A stretch of 64,000 nt of DNA from positions 1-64,000 of the forward strand of contig CAZXYS010000004.1 in assembly GCA_964645005.1 (NCBI GenBank). The letters are read 5' to 3'. Under the pieces are notes generated by a model that was not told the origin of the DNA, did no database searches, and saw only the letters and a list, made by a program, of their open reading frames with translations. Both the position numbers and the translations under genes were made by a program. This document shows positions 34,876 through 43,313 of the stretch, piece after piece. The DNA is from CAZXYS01 sp964645005 (GTDB lineage Bacteria > Bacteroidota > Ignavibacteria > Kapaibacteriales > UBA2268). Within the stretch, counting starts at the first letter, position 1. Every line of letters starts with the position of its first letter.

Positions 34876-36759
34876 TCAATCATCTTTCTTTATTCTTCCC
34901 GGCAGCACCACCCATTTATTTCTGCGGCGCTGTTTAAAGAGTTTCTTTTCTCTGCGCCGGCGTTCCTGCACGTCCGGGTGGCAGGTCTCGCATTTGGCGA
35001 GATCGGGCTTCCGCGCTGCCAGTTCGAGATCTTCTTCGATACTACGCTTATGGCAATCAGTACACATTTGATGCATAGCGTCCACGTAGGAAACCGTAGT
35101 GTAATCATCCGGCACGATAGGACTGCCTTCGGGAACCAGATCTTCGTGGCAATCTATGCATTCCTTGGCTGTTTCCGCAGTTTTATATTTGTTTTTAGTG
35201 TGGCAGTCGAAGCAGTTTAAATTACCGCCGTCCGCCGAGGCGTGCCAGTCATGCTTGAAAGCGTTGCCCGGCGTGTACATATTGTAGTGGCATTCGTAGC
35301 ATTCGGTATTTTTATCGTCGGGTTTATTCATGTGGTGGCATTTTACGCAGTTATCCTCGCCCAGCGCCTGCTGATGGAACACATGCTTAAATTCTACGCC
35401 ATACATATCCCTATTGCCATCAATAAATAAAGTATCGCCGCCGCGCGGTTTAGTAACTTCGACAATTTCATAGCCTTTCTTCTCTAACTCTCTGCCGGAT
35501 ATAGCCGCAAACGCAAGCCCGAAAGCAATTACAAAGGCAAATGAAAACTGAATGCGGTTAGCTACCCTCGCAGGACCAAGGTATACCTTATTGGGACTGA
35601 ACTTCGGCTTGGTATGCGGATCTTCCGAAGGATCGACAGGCGGTTCTTCCCATACCTTGAAATTCTCGACAAAGTAAAAGAATGCGAGCATCGCCAGCGA
35701 TACCACCATCGCCGAGATAGCAAGCTCAGTCCATGCCGGGAAGTAAAATTCGCCGACTTCCTTTAGATTGTTCAGGTGGGTCAACCCGCCTACATTCAAT
35801 CTGTTAAAAACAATTCCGAAGACGCCGATCAGCGCGCCGGAATAAGTCCAGTTTATGTTTTTCGCAGATGCTGGCAAGAAAAATATCAGCGCCGGGATGA
35901 CTATAGACATAGCTGTTTCAGTCCAAAATAAAAACGAGGGCCAGCTTGCCTCGAACATGAACGGCGCCGCTCCGCGTATAATTATATCGCCAAATCTGAG
36001 TACGAGATATATCAAAAGCATCCAGATGGCGCCTTTCCTCAGGGAATTGAGGATATCCGTTTCCGGCTTTTTGCGGTAAGCCCAGCTCGAGGTCATGCTT
36101 TCCACCATAACCATCATCAATCCAAGGCATATCGCCGAGATAAAGAAGACTATAGGAATTATCGGCGTGTACCAGAGCGGATGAAGCTTGTAGGGCATCG
36201 CCAGAAACAGGCTGCCCAGCGAAGACTGATGCAATGTTGACAGCATTATACCAAGTATAACGATAGGAATTTTTATCTTATTGAGGAAATTATATATACT
36301 TCGCATCCAGTTAATATTGGGCCATCGTTCGAGTACAACCGGCGCAAATTCAAGGAACAGCACTGATAGATACAGCATCACGCACCAGCCGACTTCGAAA
36401 AGCGGCGAATGCGGATTCCAGAAGATTATTAAGTGCCAGATATTCCAAGGCAAGCCGAGGTCGAACAACAGTCCGACAGCCACGGCAATATAGCCGAGGA
36501 ACGCAGTCAGAATCGCCGCCCGCGTGATATGCCTGAATTTTTTGATATGGAAAATATAATTTATCGCCGCAATTACGAATCCGCCGGCAGCCAGGGCAAC
36601 ACCGCCCATGACATCGAAGCCGATCCAGAATCCCCACGGCGAGTTATCACTCAGATTTGTTGTGACGCCCAATCCATAGATAAATCTCGTTATACCTACG
36701 GCGGCGCCTATGCCGACCAAAATCCATAGTACCGTTTTAAACTTTGCTATTCTACTCAT
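34876..36759 (-). CDS. NrfD-family membrane subunit fused to a hexahaem c-type cytochrome
   Basis: A 627-residue fusion. Residues 1-370 form an NrfD/HmcC-type quinone-reactive membrane subunit with about ten helices (SPWGFWIGFDVMGGVALAAGG near the start). An extra helix at about 403-422 anchors a C-terminal periplasmic domain with six CxxCH motifs: Cys471, 487, 516, 534, 566 and 590. In Desulfovibrio Hmc complexes these parts are usually two proteins, HmcC and HmcA. Here one polypeptide would join quinone chemistry to a haem wire. It is the last gene of the minus-strand set 34876-39835, and its start overlaps the end of the ferredoxin gene by 8 bases. Confidence 0.85.
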   Translation of the reverse strand: MSRIAKFKTVLWILVGIGAAVGITRFIYGLGVTTNLSDNSPWGFWIGFDVMGGVALAAGGFVIAAINYIFHIKKFRHITRAAILTAFLGYIAVAVGLLFDLGLPWNIWHLIIFWNPHSPLFEVGWCVMLYLSVLFLEFAPVVLERWPNINWMRSIYNFLNKIKIPIVILGIMLSTLHQSSLGSLFLAMPYKLHPLWYTPIIPIVFFISAICLGLMMVMVESMTSSWAYRKKPETDILNSLRKGAIWMLLIYLVLRFGDIIIRGAAPFMFEASWPSFLFWTETAMSIVIPALIFFLPASAKNINWTYSGALIGVFGIVFNRLNVGGLTHLNNLKEVGEFYFPAWTELAISAMVVSLAMLAFFYFVENFKVWEEPPVDPSEDPHTKPKFSPNKVYLGPARVANRIQFSFAFVIAFGLAFAAISGRELEKKGYEIVEVTKPRGGDTLFIDGNRDMYGVEFKHVFHQQALGEDNCVKCHHMNKPDDKNTECYECHYNMYTPGNAFKHDWHASADGGNLNCFDCHTKNKYKTAETAKECIDCHEDLVPEGSPIVPDDYTTVSYVDAMHQMCTDCHKRSIEEDLELAARKPDLAKCETCHPDVQERRRREKKLFKQRRRNKWVVLPGRIKKDD

Positions 36760-37600
36760 TATTTTTACCCTCCTCCTGATTACTTTCCTCAGGTTGTTCT
36801 TCTTGCTCCTTCTGACTTTCTCCGCCGTTCAATTGCTGTCTGCGTTTTATAGTCCAGTAAATGGCAGCCATCGTTGCGCCCATTCCGAAAAATGCGACCG
36901 GTACCGCTCCCATAGCCCATTTCGTGGTTTCAGGCAGGGGCTCGGTCGGCGTGGGCTGTCCCAGCAGATCATTTTCCTTAGCCCAGCGATTATTATAGTA
37001 AAACAGGAAGTCCAGCGGGCAGTCTTTGGCGGTTATATATAATACATTCGTTCCTCCGACTTCGTGCTCGCCGTATATATGATCCATATATTTATCGGGA
37101 TTTTCCTTTATTCTCTTACGCGCTTCTTTGAGCAGTTCATCTCTCTCGCCGTAAATCGTCGCATTTGTCGGGCAAATCTGCGTGCATGCTGGCTGTTCCA
37201 GTTCACCAGCCTGTATTTTATGATAGCACAGGATACATTTCTTGATGTAAGGTACCGGATTATCCCAATCATAGCGGGGAATTCCGTAGGGGCATGACAT
37301 CATGCAATACCGGCAGCCCAGACATTTTTCCTTATCGTAAACTACAGCGCCGGCATCCGTTTTGTAAAGTGCTCCCACAGGGCAAACCAACTCACAGGCA
37401 GGTTCAAGACAGTGCCTGCATTGCTTGCGGACATTATATGTGCCGTCATGAAGCACAGACGTCCAGTTCCGTGCAGAGAGTCCGTCATTCTTATGCCACT
37501 CGCGGGGCTTATCCGGCGGCAGATCGTAAGTGATCTTACACGCGTTAACACATTCCATGCAGCCTATACATTTCGTTATATCAGTCAAAATAGCTTTCAT
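36752..37600 (-). CDS. HmcB/HybA-like four-cluster ferredoxin subunit
   Basis: A 282-residue protein with four [4Fe-4S] binding motifs: CIGCMECVNACK near the N-terminus, CRHCLEPACELVCP, CLGCRYCMMSCPYG followed by CILCYH, and CTQICPTNA. A single C-terminal transmembrane helix (about residues 228-250) anchors it in the membrane. No Tat signal is visible, so its side of the membrane is uncertain; in Hmc-type complexes the homologue faces the periplasm. It sits between the NarI-like and NrfD genes, with 4- and 8-base overlaps, and would carry electrons between them. Confidence 0.85.
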   Translation of the reverse strand: MKAILTDITKCIGCMECVNACKITYDLPPDKPREWHKNDGLSARNWTSVLHDGTYNVRKQCRHCLEPACELVCPVGALYKTDAGAVVYDKEKCLGCRYCMMSCPYGIPRYDWDNPVPYIKKCILCYHKIQAGELEQPACTQICPTNATIYGERDELLKEARKRIKENPDKYMDHIYGEHEVGGTNVLYITAKDCPLDFLFYYNNRWAKENDLLGQPTPTEPLPETTKWAMGAVPVAFFGMGATMAAIYWTIKRRQQLNGGESQKEQEEQPEESNQEEGKNNE

Positions 37601-38304
37601 AATTTTTCACCCTCCTTACCAAGTGTGACTGCAACCTGTTCACCGGCTTCCGGCGGGAATTTCCACGAACGAGCCGTTATCCACTGGCTTATCGGCATCA
37701 ACACACAGTGCGCTATCTTTGTGAATGGCAGCAGTACGAAAATGAATTCGCCGCTCAACATGTGAACCAAAATGAAAGCGTCATAAGCCTGCGGTGAAGT
37801 CACAAAATTCGAACATACATAGCCGGTTACGAACGGAACTATCAGAATCAGAGGCCACAGGAAATCCTGCTTCCTGCTGATTGTCCGTGAAACCTGGCTC
37901 GATGTCCTCATTATCACAAGAATAATTCCCGTAACGATAGCCAGCAATGTCAGATAGTCCGCCGCAGTTTTCGGCAGCGCCAGGAAAAACCAGCTTATGC
38001 CCGCCGAATTGTCGAACAAAAGTATGTGATCGTACAGCAGCAGCGGCGTTAAGATTAATCCGATATGGAATAAAATGGAAACTATAGCGAAAATGGGTCT
38101 CGTCCGTATTGACCGCCAGAGAAACAAATTCCCAAATGTAAGTTTATTAACATAATGCATGGGAATTTTTTTCTCTTTTGCTTTCTTTTTCGCTTCGAAA
38201 CCGTTGATCAAAGACAGAACGAATACCCTGATCAAACCGAGTATCATCACAGCGAACGTAAACCTGAAGAGCGGTCCTTCTACGAATTCTAATAAGCCCT
38301 CCAT
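37597..38304 (-). CDS. NarI/DsrM-like cytochrome b membrane subunit (short form)
   Basis: A 235-residue protein with about five transmembrane helices. Histidines that could ligate haem b lie in helices (ILFHIGLILTPLLLYDHILLF and ILVHMLSGEFIF). It is a nitrate-reductase-gamma-type subunit, shorter than the DsrM at 47409 and closer to HmcE in size. It would exchange electrons with quinones. It is separated from the HdrD-like gene by 103 bases that hold a strong hairpin, and overlaps the ferredoxin gene by 4 bases. Confidence 0.75.
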   Translation of the reverse strand: MEGLLEFVEGPLFRFTFAVMILGLIRVFVLSLINGFEAKKKAKEKKIPMHYVNKLTFGNLFLWRSIRTRPIFAIVSILFHIGLILTPLLLYDHILLFDNSAGISWFFLALPKTAADYLTLLAIVTGIILVIMRTSSQVSRTISRKQDFLWPLILIVPFVTGYVCSNFVTSPQAYDAFILVHMLSGEFIFVLLPFTKIAHCVLMPISQWITARSWKFPPEAGEQVAVTLGKEGEKL

Positions 38305-38347
38305 ATCTGTCCTCGCTTTATTTTTTAAAATTTAATTTACAAATTAA

Positions 38348-38408
38348 GTCCCCAAAATAATTTGATCCTGCCCTGGCTGTACGCCGGGGACAGGATCTAT
38401 TCGGGGGT
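38348..38408 (-). promoter_or_regulatory. intercistronic hairpin between HdrD-like and NarI-like genes
   Basis: A long two-part stem: GATCCTGCCC (38364-38373) pairs with GGGGACAGGATC (to 38397), with a GGC/GCC top. An outer extension pairs CCCCAAAATAA with TTATTCGGGG. It abuts the HdrD-like stop codon and has no T-run on the minus strand. It is more likely an mRNA processing or stabilising element than a terminator. Confidence 0.55.
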
Positions 38409-39835
38409 TATTTCTTTAATTTGATCGCTTTATAGATCAGATCGTGCAATCCTACCAACTCGCAATCAAGTTTATTATCTTCGATTAATTCCTTTATTTG
38501 CTTCTTGCAATTTGCGCAGGGCGCCACTACATAATGCGCACCGGCAGCCTTTAACTGTTCGGCTTTCTTCAATCCTGCCAGAGTTGTCCTGTATTTTCTT
38601 ATCTCGTCGATAGATACTGTTCCGCCGCCACCGCCGCAGCAGTAATTTTCGGTTCTGTTAGGCGTCATTTCCACATAATTTTTGCAGAACGCTTTAAGCA
38701 GTTCACGCGGCTCTTCAATTATCCATGCCTGACGCGCTATATTGCAGGGATCGTGATAGGTCACTTTCTCGGTAACCACATCAGGATCAAACTCTATTTT
38801 CCCTTCTTTCCACAGTTTGTAAGTCAACTGCATGATATTCCACATAGGCGCGACCTCGCCATGCTGCCAGAATGTGGGCAGAAACGAAGCGCTTCTCGAG
38901 GCGTGACCGCACTCGCCGATAAGTACATTTTTACCGTTGAGTCTGTGCATTTCGGCTTCGATATTTCGCAGATTGCGTCCCAGAACCAGATCGCTGTAAA
39001 ATAAGCCGTAATTTATGGAATCATAGAATTGCTTGGGGATAGTCCAGTTGACGCCAGCTTCATGCAGCACAACCGCAATCCCCATCAGCGTATCGGCTTC
39101 CATCATGTAGTCCGACACCGGAGCGAAGAAGACAAAATCAGGATTCTCGACATCCAGCGGGAACTTGACTTTAATTTCTTTATCATCTTCGATCTCTTCT
39201 TCGAGAAACTCGAGCGAATCTTCCAGCGCTACCAGCGGAATAGCTGATGTATTCCGTGTTTCGCCCTGCAATTGCTCACGGGTGGAAATAACCAGCGCGC
39301 GCGGCGCCAATCCCATTTCCGAGAGAATATATCTGCCGAGGTGAGTGATCAAGCCGTGATCGATACCCATCGGGCATTCCAGGACGCACTTGCGGCAGGC
39401 GGTGCAATTCCAGAAGTAGTAGATCATTTCGTCGATATGCTCTTCGGTAAGCTCGAACCCACCGAAAAGCCTGCCGTAAATCGAGCCTTCCAGAGAGAAG
39501 TAGCGCCTGTAAACGCTGAGCAGCAACTCGCTTCTGCGGCAGGGGATATCCTTCGGATCGCGGGTAGCTTCGTAAACGTGGCATTGAGCCGCGCATTTTC
39601 CGCATTTCGCAGAAACTTTCGAATACTGTTCCAGAATCGGCTGATAATTCGAATGCTTCAGTATCGTTGCGAAGATCTCGAGGAACTTGCTCACCCTGTC
39701 ACCTTCCGGCTGTTTTTCGTAGATCACGTTCATATCCGGAATTTCGCTGACCAGCGCGCCTTTTCTCTTCTTCTTCTCTATTATCTCTTCGTTATTTTTA
39801 GTTTCTTCTTTTTTATTTTTCTGAGTTTCAGACAT
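38408..39835 (-). CDS. HdrD/DsrK-like iron-sulfur subunit of the first (Hmc-like) complex
   Basis: A 475-residue cytoplasmic protein. It has two [4Fe-4S] motifs (CGKCAAQCHVYEATRDPKD...PCR and CTACRKCVLECPMGID) and two CCG-type domains. These include ECGHASRS and CNIARQAWI, ending with YCCGGGGGTVSI, the site of the non-cubane cluster in HdrB/HdrD proteins. A lysine- and glutamate-rich stretch of about 30 residues precedes the core. I chose the ATG at 39835: AGAGAGGAA precedes it, and the upstream in-frame ATG (39853) would contain that signal. It heads the operon 34876-39835 and likely handles disulfide or thiol substrates in the cytoplasm. Confidence 0.85.
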   Translation of the reverse strand: MSETQKNKKEETKNNEEIIEKKKRKGALVSEIPDMNVIYEKQPEGDRVSKFLEIFATILKHSNYQPILEQYSKVSAKCGKCAAQCHVYEATRDPKDIPCRRSELLLSVYRRYFSLEGSIYGRLFGGFELTEEHIDEMIYYFWNCTACRKCVLECPMGIDHGLITHLGRYILSEMGLAPRALVISTREQLQGETRNTSAIPLVALEDSLEFLEEEIEDDKEIKVKFPLDVENPDFVFFAPVSDYMMEADTLMGIAVVLHEAGVNWTIPKQFYDSINYGLFYSDLVLGRNLRNIEAEMHRLNGKNVLIGECGHASRSASFLPTFWQHGEVAPMWNIMQLTYKLWKEGKIEFDPDVVTEKVTYHDPCNIARQAWIIEEPRELLKAFCKNYVEMTPNRTENYCCGGGGGTVSIDEIRKYRTTLAGLKKAEQLKAAGAHYVVAPCANCKKQIKELIEDNKLDCELVGLHDLIYKAIKLKK

Positions 39836-40538
39836 AATAATTCCTCTCTGCATTAGGATTAAAATTAACTAACTTATAATTATTTCCAGGAATTATAGTT
39901 ATAGGAAATGTATTAAGTAATCTGCCTTTTTTGACAGCGACCTTTTTTAAATTCAATATTTCAATAGCTGAAAACATTAGTCTAATGCGTTTATTATCTA
40001 AATTACCGGACGGTAACTTAAGAAATTTTGATATTGAAATAAACTTTTGAGAAGCTATTTTTGAATGATTGTAACAGCTTTGTTGCAACATTATTTTATT
40101 GTAAAATATAAGGTTTAGCTAAATATTAAAATATTTTCATGGTTAAAATTAAATTTTCAAAAAGGTAATTATGCTGATATTTTCCGCACTTAGAAACAGA
40201 AATGTTAATTATTATTAATTTAGTTTAGTCTAATTTATAGATGACAGAGCATACTACATGATTCAATTAATATGAACAATATTCTTCATTCAACCCCGGA
40301 AAAATATTAATAAAAGTTAATTGTTGAATATTTTTTCTTTATAAAATTGCTTAGCAAGAATTTTCATTTAAATAGTATTGATCGAATTTTTCACTGATTT
40401 TTTTATTGAAAAAATATACCAATTGTAATAAATTAGCCGCAAGCATATATTATATTATATTTGCCTAATTATATTTTGATATTATAATAAAAATTTAATA
40501 TATTTTATTATCAGCATCAAATATTCTCTTACAAATAA
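39836..40538. other. long AT-rich intergenic stretch
   Basis: About 700 bases upstream of the HdrD-like operon. It contains the promoter region of that operon, but I see no clear promoter, RNA gene or conserved frame. An 87-codon minus-strand frame (39828-40091) overlaps the 5' end of the operon and has no recognisable protein features. The decayed accessory locus begins after it. Confidence 0.5.
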
Positions 40539-40775
40539 GCTGCTTACAATCCCAATAGCTCATTACAACTCTTTTGTCCCGCTAAACAACAGGGCTTACT
40601 ATGGAACTCAGAACAAATTATAAATGGTTCATTTGTTGACCTCATACATAATCCGGATAGCAGCCAATCTTATCTGGTCTTTTGCATACTTCCGGATGGC
40701 ATTCTCAAGCTGGAAGGAGCACGAGTGAGCCGAGGTTTGGAAAAGTGGAGTGAAAGTGGCAGATTAATTACATGA
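40539..40775 (+). pseudogene. decayed open frame ahead of the ImmA/IrrE remnant
   Basis: A 78-codon plus-strand frame between stop codons, without a convincing start. It is higher in GC than its surroundings and ends in TGA overlapping the ATG of the next remnant (ATGA). The translation contains FVDLIHNPDSSQSYLVFCILP and LEGARVSRGLEKWSESGRLI, which look protein-like, but I do not recognise them. It is probably the 3' part of a lost gene in the same operon. Confidence 0.35.
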
Positions 40776-41203
40776 CAAATTACATTAACCTAAACAAAAA
40801 CATTCTCACTTGGGCTGTGAATACTGCAGCGTAATTCCTGGTACCAGCCAAAGAATTGGATGGAATTTGGAAACAAACTAATGATTTCAAAGAATTATCT
40901 GCTTATTTCAAGGTAAGTCAGATAGTTATAGCGCGAAGTACGCTTGATCTGGGCAAAATTACCCGCAATCATTTTTTCGATTTTTACAACGACCATATAT
41001 CCAAAGCTCACACTGCTAAAGCCAGGCAATCTACCGGAAGCGATTTTTACAAAACTGCTAAAAACAGGATCAGCTTAACTTTTGCAGCGCATATAGGTCA
41101 AGCCGTAAAAAGCGGGCAGCTTTTATACCGCGACGCCTACAAGCTAACCGGTTTAAAAGGTGAAACTTACAAAATGTTTTTTGATAAATATTTTAAGAGA
41201 TAA
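40772..41203 (+). pseudogene. ImmA/IrrE-family antitoxin/peptidase, internally deleted and interrupted
   Basis: The frame starts ATG at 40772 with NYINLNKNILTWAVNTAA, the usual N-terminus of HTH-ImmA/IrrE proteins. It then hits TAA at 40832 exactly where a Glu codon is expected before FLVPAKELDGIWKQ, the C-terminal part of the peptidase family (AAEFLVP). The remaining C-terminus (to 41203) is intact in sequence: FKVSQIVIARSTLDLGKI... to YKMFFDKYFKR. The HTH body and the metal-binding HEIAH region are missing between the two parts. So the gene has a large internal deletion plus a stop. Such proteins are antitoxins of DUF4411 PIN toxins, and the relic of one follows. Confidence 0.7.
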
Positions 41204-41438
41204 TGCCGTTTATTTATTAGACACTAATGTTTTCATTCAATCTCATAGGACAAGTTATACTTTGGACGTTGTTCCCAGTTTTTGGAATATGCTGAAAATT
41301 TAGTAGAAAGAGAAGCTGTTATAAGTATCGACAAAGTTAACAACGAAATTTATGAGAATGATGATGAATTAAAAAAATGTTGTAATTTTTCTTATAAATT
41401 TAGTATTTTACAAACTAAAAATATAAATTTTATCTAAC
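41202..41438 (+). pseudogene. DUF4411/PIN-domain toxin remnant, frameshifted
   Basis: From 41202 one frame reads NAVYLLDTNVFIQSHRTSYTLDV and FWNM, the start of DUF4411 PIN toxins (the LLDTNVFIQ acidic active site), then stops at TAG TAG. A different frame then reads ENLVEREAVISIDKVNNEIYENDDELKK, the next conserved part of the same family. The rest of the protein (about 80 residues) is missing. So the toxin is frameshifted and truncated. It follows the antitoxin remnant, as in intact systems. Confidence 0.65.
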
Positions 41439-41454
41439 TCATAATTAACAGAAT

Positions 41455-42369
41455 ATGAAGCATGTCATTACAAAAAGAGCTTTAAAAAGAAGAGCTTTTT
41501 GGATTGATGAAATAAAAAAATTAAGCGGAAACTTCAGTAACGATTGGGAAAAATTAGAGGAAGAATTGGAAAATGAGATAAAAAGATATGGTAAGAATTC
41601 TTTGATTGACCATCTTAGACTTTGCGGAACAATTCCTGAGTCTTATGTTCATGATTCAAGCGAAGAAAAATTATATTCAAAATATACTGACAGCCTTTTA
41701 TCGTTAGCTTATAAATCAATTGGTCTCAAAAGTATTGTATTAAAAGAAAGATCTGATGCTGCTGATGTTGAAGTGGTATTTAAAAATTATAGTTTTGTAT
41801 CTGATGCTAAAGCTTTTAGACTTAGTAGATCAGCAAAAAATCAAAAAGATTTTAAGATTCAAGCTATGGATAATTGGAAACGAGGAAAGAAATATGCAAT
41901 GGTTGTAGCTCCAATTTATCAACTTCCTGGACGATCGAGTCAAATTTATTATCAGGCTTCAACAAGGAATGTTTGTATTTTCACTTTTTCTCATCTATCA
42001 CTATTAGTTGCCTATTCATCAGAGGAAGGAGCATCTAAAGCAAATGCACTTCTTCATAAGATTTTGAGATTAATTCCACTTCTTAATCCATCAAAAAATG
42101 CTTTGGATTACTGGTTAGCTATTAACAAAACAATGATTGAACACTCAAAGATTATTGAAGAGTTATGGGAAGTTGAAAAAAGAGCATCAGCAAAAGCAAC
42201 CCAAATAGCAAAAGAAGAAGGTTTGACATATTGGAGTAATAAGAGAGAAAGCCTTATGAAAATGAGCCATGAAGAAGCTATTAAGGAAATTATAAGAATA
42301 AGTAAAATTGATAATAAAATTAAAATTATAGAATCGATTTCAGACAATGGTTTGTTTACTATCAAATGA
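41455..42369 (+). CDS. HindIII-family type II restriction endonuclease
   Basis: A 304-residue protein clearly like HindIII (300 residues). The diagnostic block is SDAADVEVVFKNY...FVSDAKAFRLSRSAKNQKDFK, near-identical in the centre to HindIII's VADAKSFRLSRTAKNQKDFK. Asp and Asp-Ala-Lys there correspond to the catalytic D108, D123 and K125. The end of the protein (EEAIKEIIRISKIDNKIKIIESI) also matches. It probably cuts a HindIII-like site, AAGCTT or similar. It overlaps the methyltransferase gene (ATGA). It is AT-rich, apparently acquired together with its methyltransferase. Confidence 0.88.
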   Translation: MKHVITKRALKRRAFWIDEIKKLSGNFSNDWEKLEEELENEIKRYGKNSLIDHLRLCGTIPESYVHDSSEEKLYSKYTDSLLSLAYKSIGLKSIVLKERSDAADVEVVFKNYSFVSDAKAFRLSRSAKNQKDFKIQAMDNWKRGKKYAMVVAPIYQLPGRSSQIYYQASTRNVCIFTFSHLSLLVAYSSEEGASKANALLHKILRLIPLLNPSKNALDYWLAINKTMIEHSKIIEELWEVEKRASAKATQIAKEEGLTYWSNKRESLMKMSHEEAIKEIIRISKIDNKIKIIESISDNGLFTIK

Positions 42370-43187
42370 GTTTTGACATGAAGGAAGATTATCTAAATAA
42401 AATATTAGAAGGTAACTGCGTAGATATTATGCAAAAGTTTGAATCCGGATCAATCGATATGGTTCTTACTTCTCCTCCATACGACAATCTTCGCAGTTAT
42501 AAAGGATACATATTTCCTTTCAAAGAAATTGTTCATGAATTGTATAGAGTTTTAAAAATCGGCGGTGTAGTGGTCTGGGTTATCGGAGATGCTACAATAG
42601 ATGGCAGTGAAACAGGAACTAGTTTTAAGCAATCTTTATTTTTTAAAGAATCAGGTTTTAATTTACATGATACAATGATTTTTAAAAAACAAAATCCAAT
42701 TCCTCAAATCTATAGAAAAAGATATAATAATGTTTTTGAATATATGTTCGTTTTTAGCAAGGGGAAAGTAAAAACACATAATCCAATCATGGTTGATAGC
42801 ATGCATGCAGGATTAGTTCTAAATGGTACTACTTATAAAAATTATTCAAAAAAAGAACAAAAAAGAGAAAAATTAGCAAATCCTGTTAAGCAAAAAAAAA
42901 TAAAAGGCAATATTTGGGAATATGTGGTTGGGAAGAAAGCTGAAGACCAGGAAGCTAAAGAACACCCAGCACCTTTCCCATGTGCCCTTGCAAGAGATCA
43001 TATTAAATCATGGACTAATGAAGGTGAAATAGTTCTCGATCCAATGTGTGGAAGCGGAACTACATGTAAAGCCGCTTATCAACTTAATAGAAGTTTTATT
43101 GGAATTGATATTAGTCATGAATATTGTAAATTGGCAAAGGAACGTATCAATCAAGAAAAATTGCAGTATAGAATTGACTTGTATTGA
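42366..43187 (+). CDS. type II DNA methyltransferase of the HindIII-like system
   Basis: A 273-residue beta-class amino-methyltransferase. Near the N-terminus is DMVLTSPPYDNLRSY (motif IV, SPPY type). The SAM-binding motif I comes late: VLDPMCGSGTTCKAAYQLNRSFIGIDI. The target base is probably adenine-N6 or cytosine-N4. Its start overlaps the endonuclease stop by 4 bases, giving coupled translation, and it would protect the chromosome from the neighbouring nuclease. M.HindIII itself has a DLPY-type motif, so this is a different methyltransferase lineage paired with a HindIII-like nuclease; the shared recognition site is inference. Confidence 0.85.
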   Translation: MSFDMKEDYLNKILEGNCVDIMQKFESGSIDMVLTSPPYDNLRSYKGYIFPFKEIVHELYRVLKIGGVVVWVIGDATIDGSETGTSFKQSLFFKESGFNLHDTMIFKKQNPIPQIYRKRYNNVFEYMFVFSKGKVKTHNPIMVDSMHAGLVLNGTTYKNYSKKEQKREKLANPVKQKKIKGNIWEYVVGKKAEDQEAKEHPAPFPCALARDHIKSWTNEGEIVLDPMCGSGTTCKAAYQLNRSFIGIDISHEYCKLAKERINQEKLQYRIDLY

Positions 43188-43230
43188 TTTTAAATTATAA
43201 ATAATATCAACATGTTGCAACCACAACCAC

Positions 43231-43254
43231 GCCCCTCCGCATACGCGAAGGGGC
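43231..43254. terminator. GC-rich hairpin between the methyltransferase and the dsr operon
   Basis: GCCCCT pairs with AGGGGC around a CCGCATACGCGA loop region. It lies between the convergent methyltransferase and dsrP genes. There is no good T-run on either side, so it may be a weak bidirectional terminator or another short repeat. Confidence 0.4.
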
Positions 43255-43313
43255 GCAAATATTAAAAATCCCCATGACTATTAAAAGAGATACAGAGCAA
43301 CGGGGAAAAGCTC

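Noticed and set aside
39272..39856. 194-codon plus-strand open frame
   Set aside because: Antisense to the HdrD-like gene, which has all cysteine motifs.
39828..40091. 87-codon minus-strand open frame upstream of the HdrD-like operon
   Set aside because: It overlaps the ribosome-binding site and start of the HdrD-like gene and has no recognisable features; at most a leader peptide.
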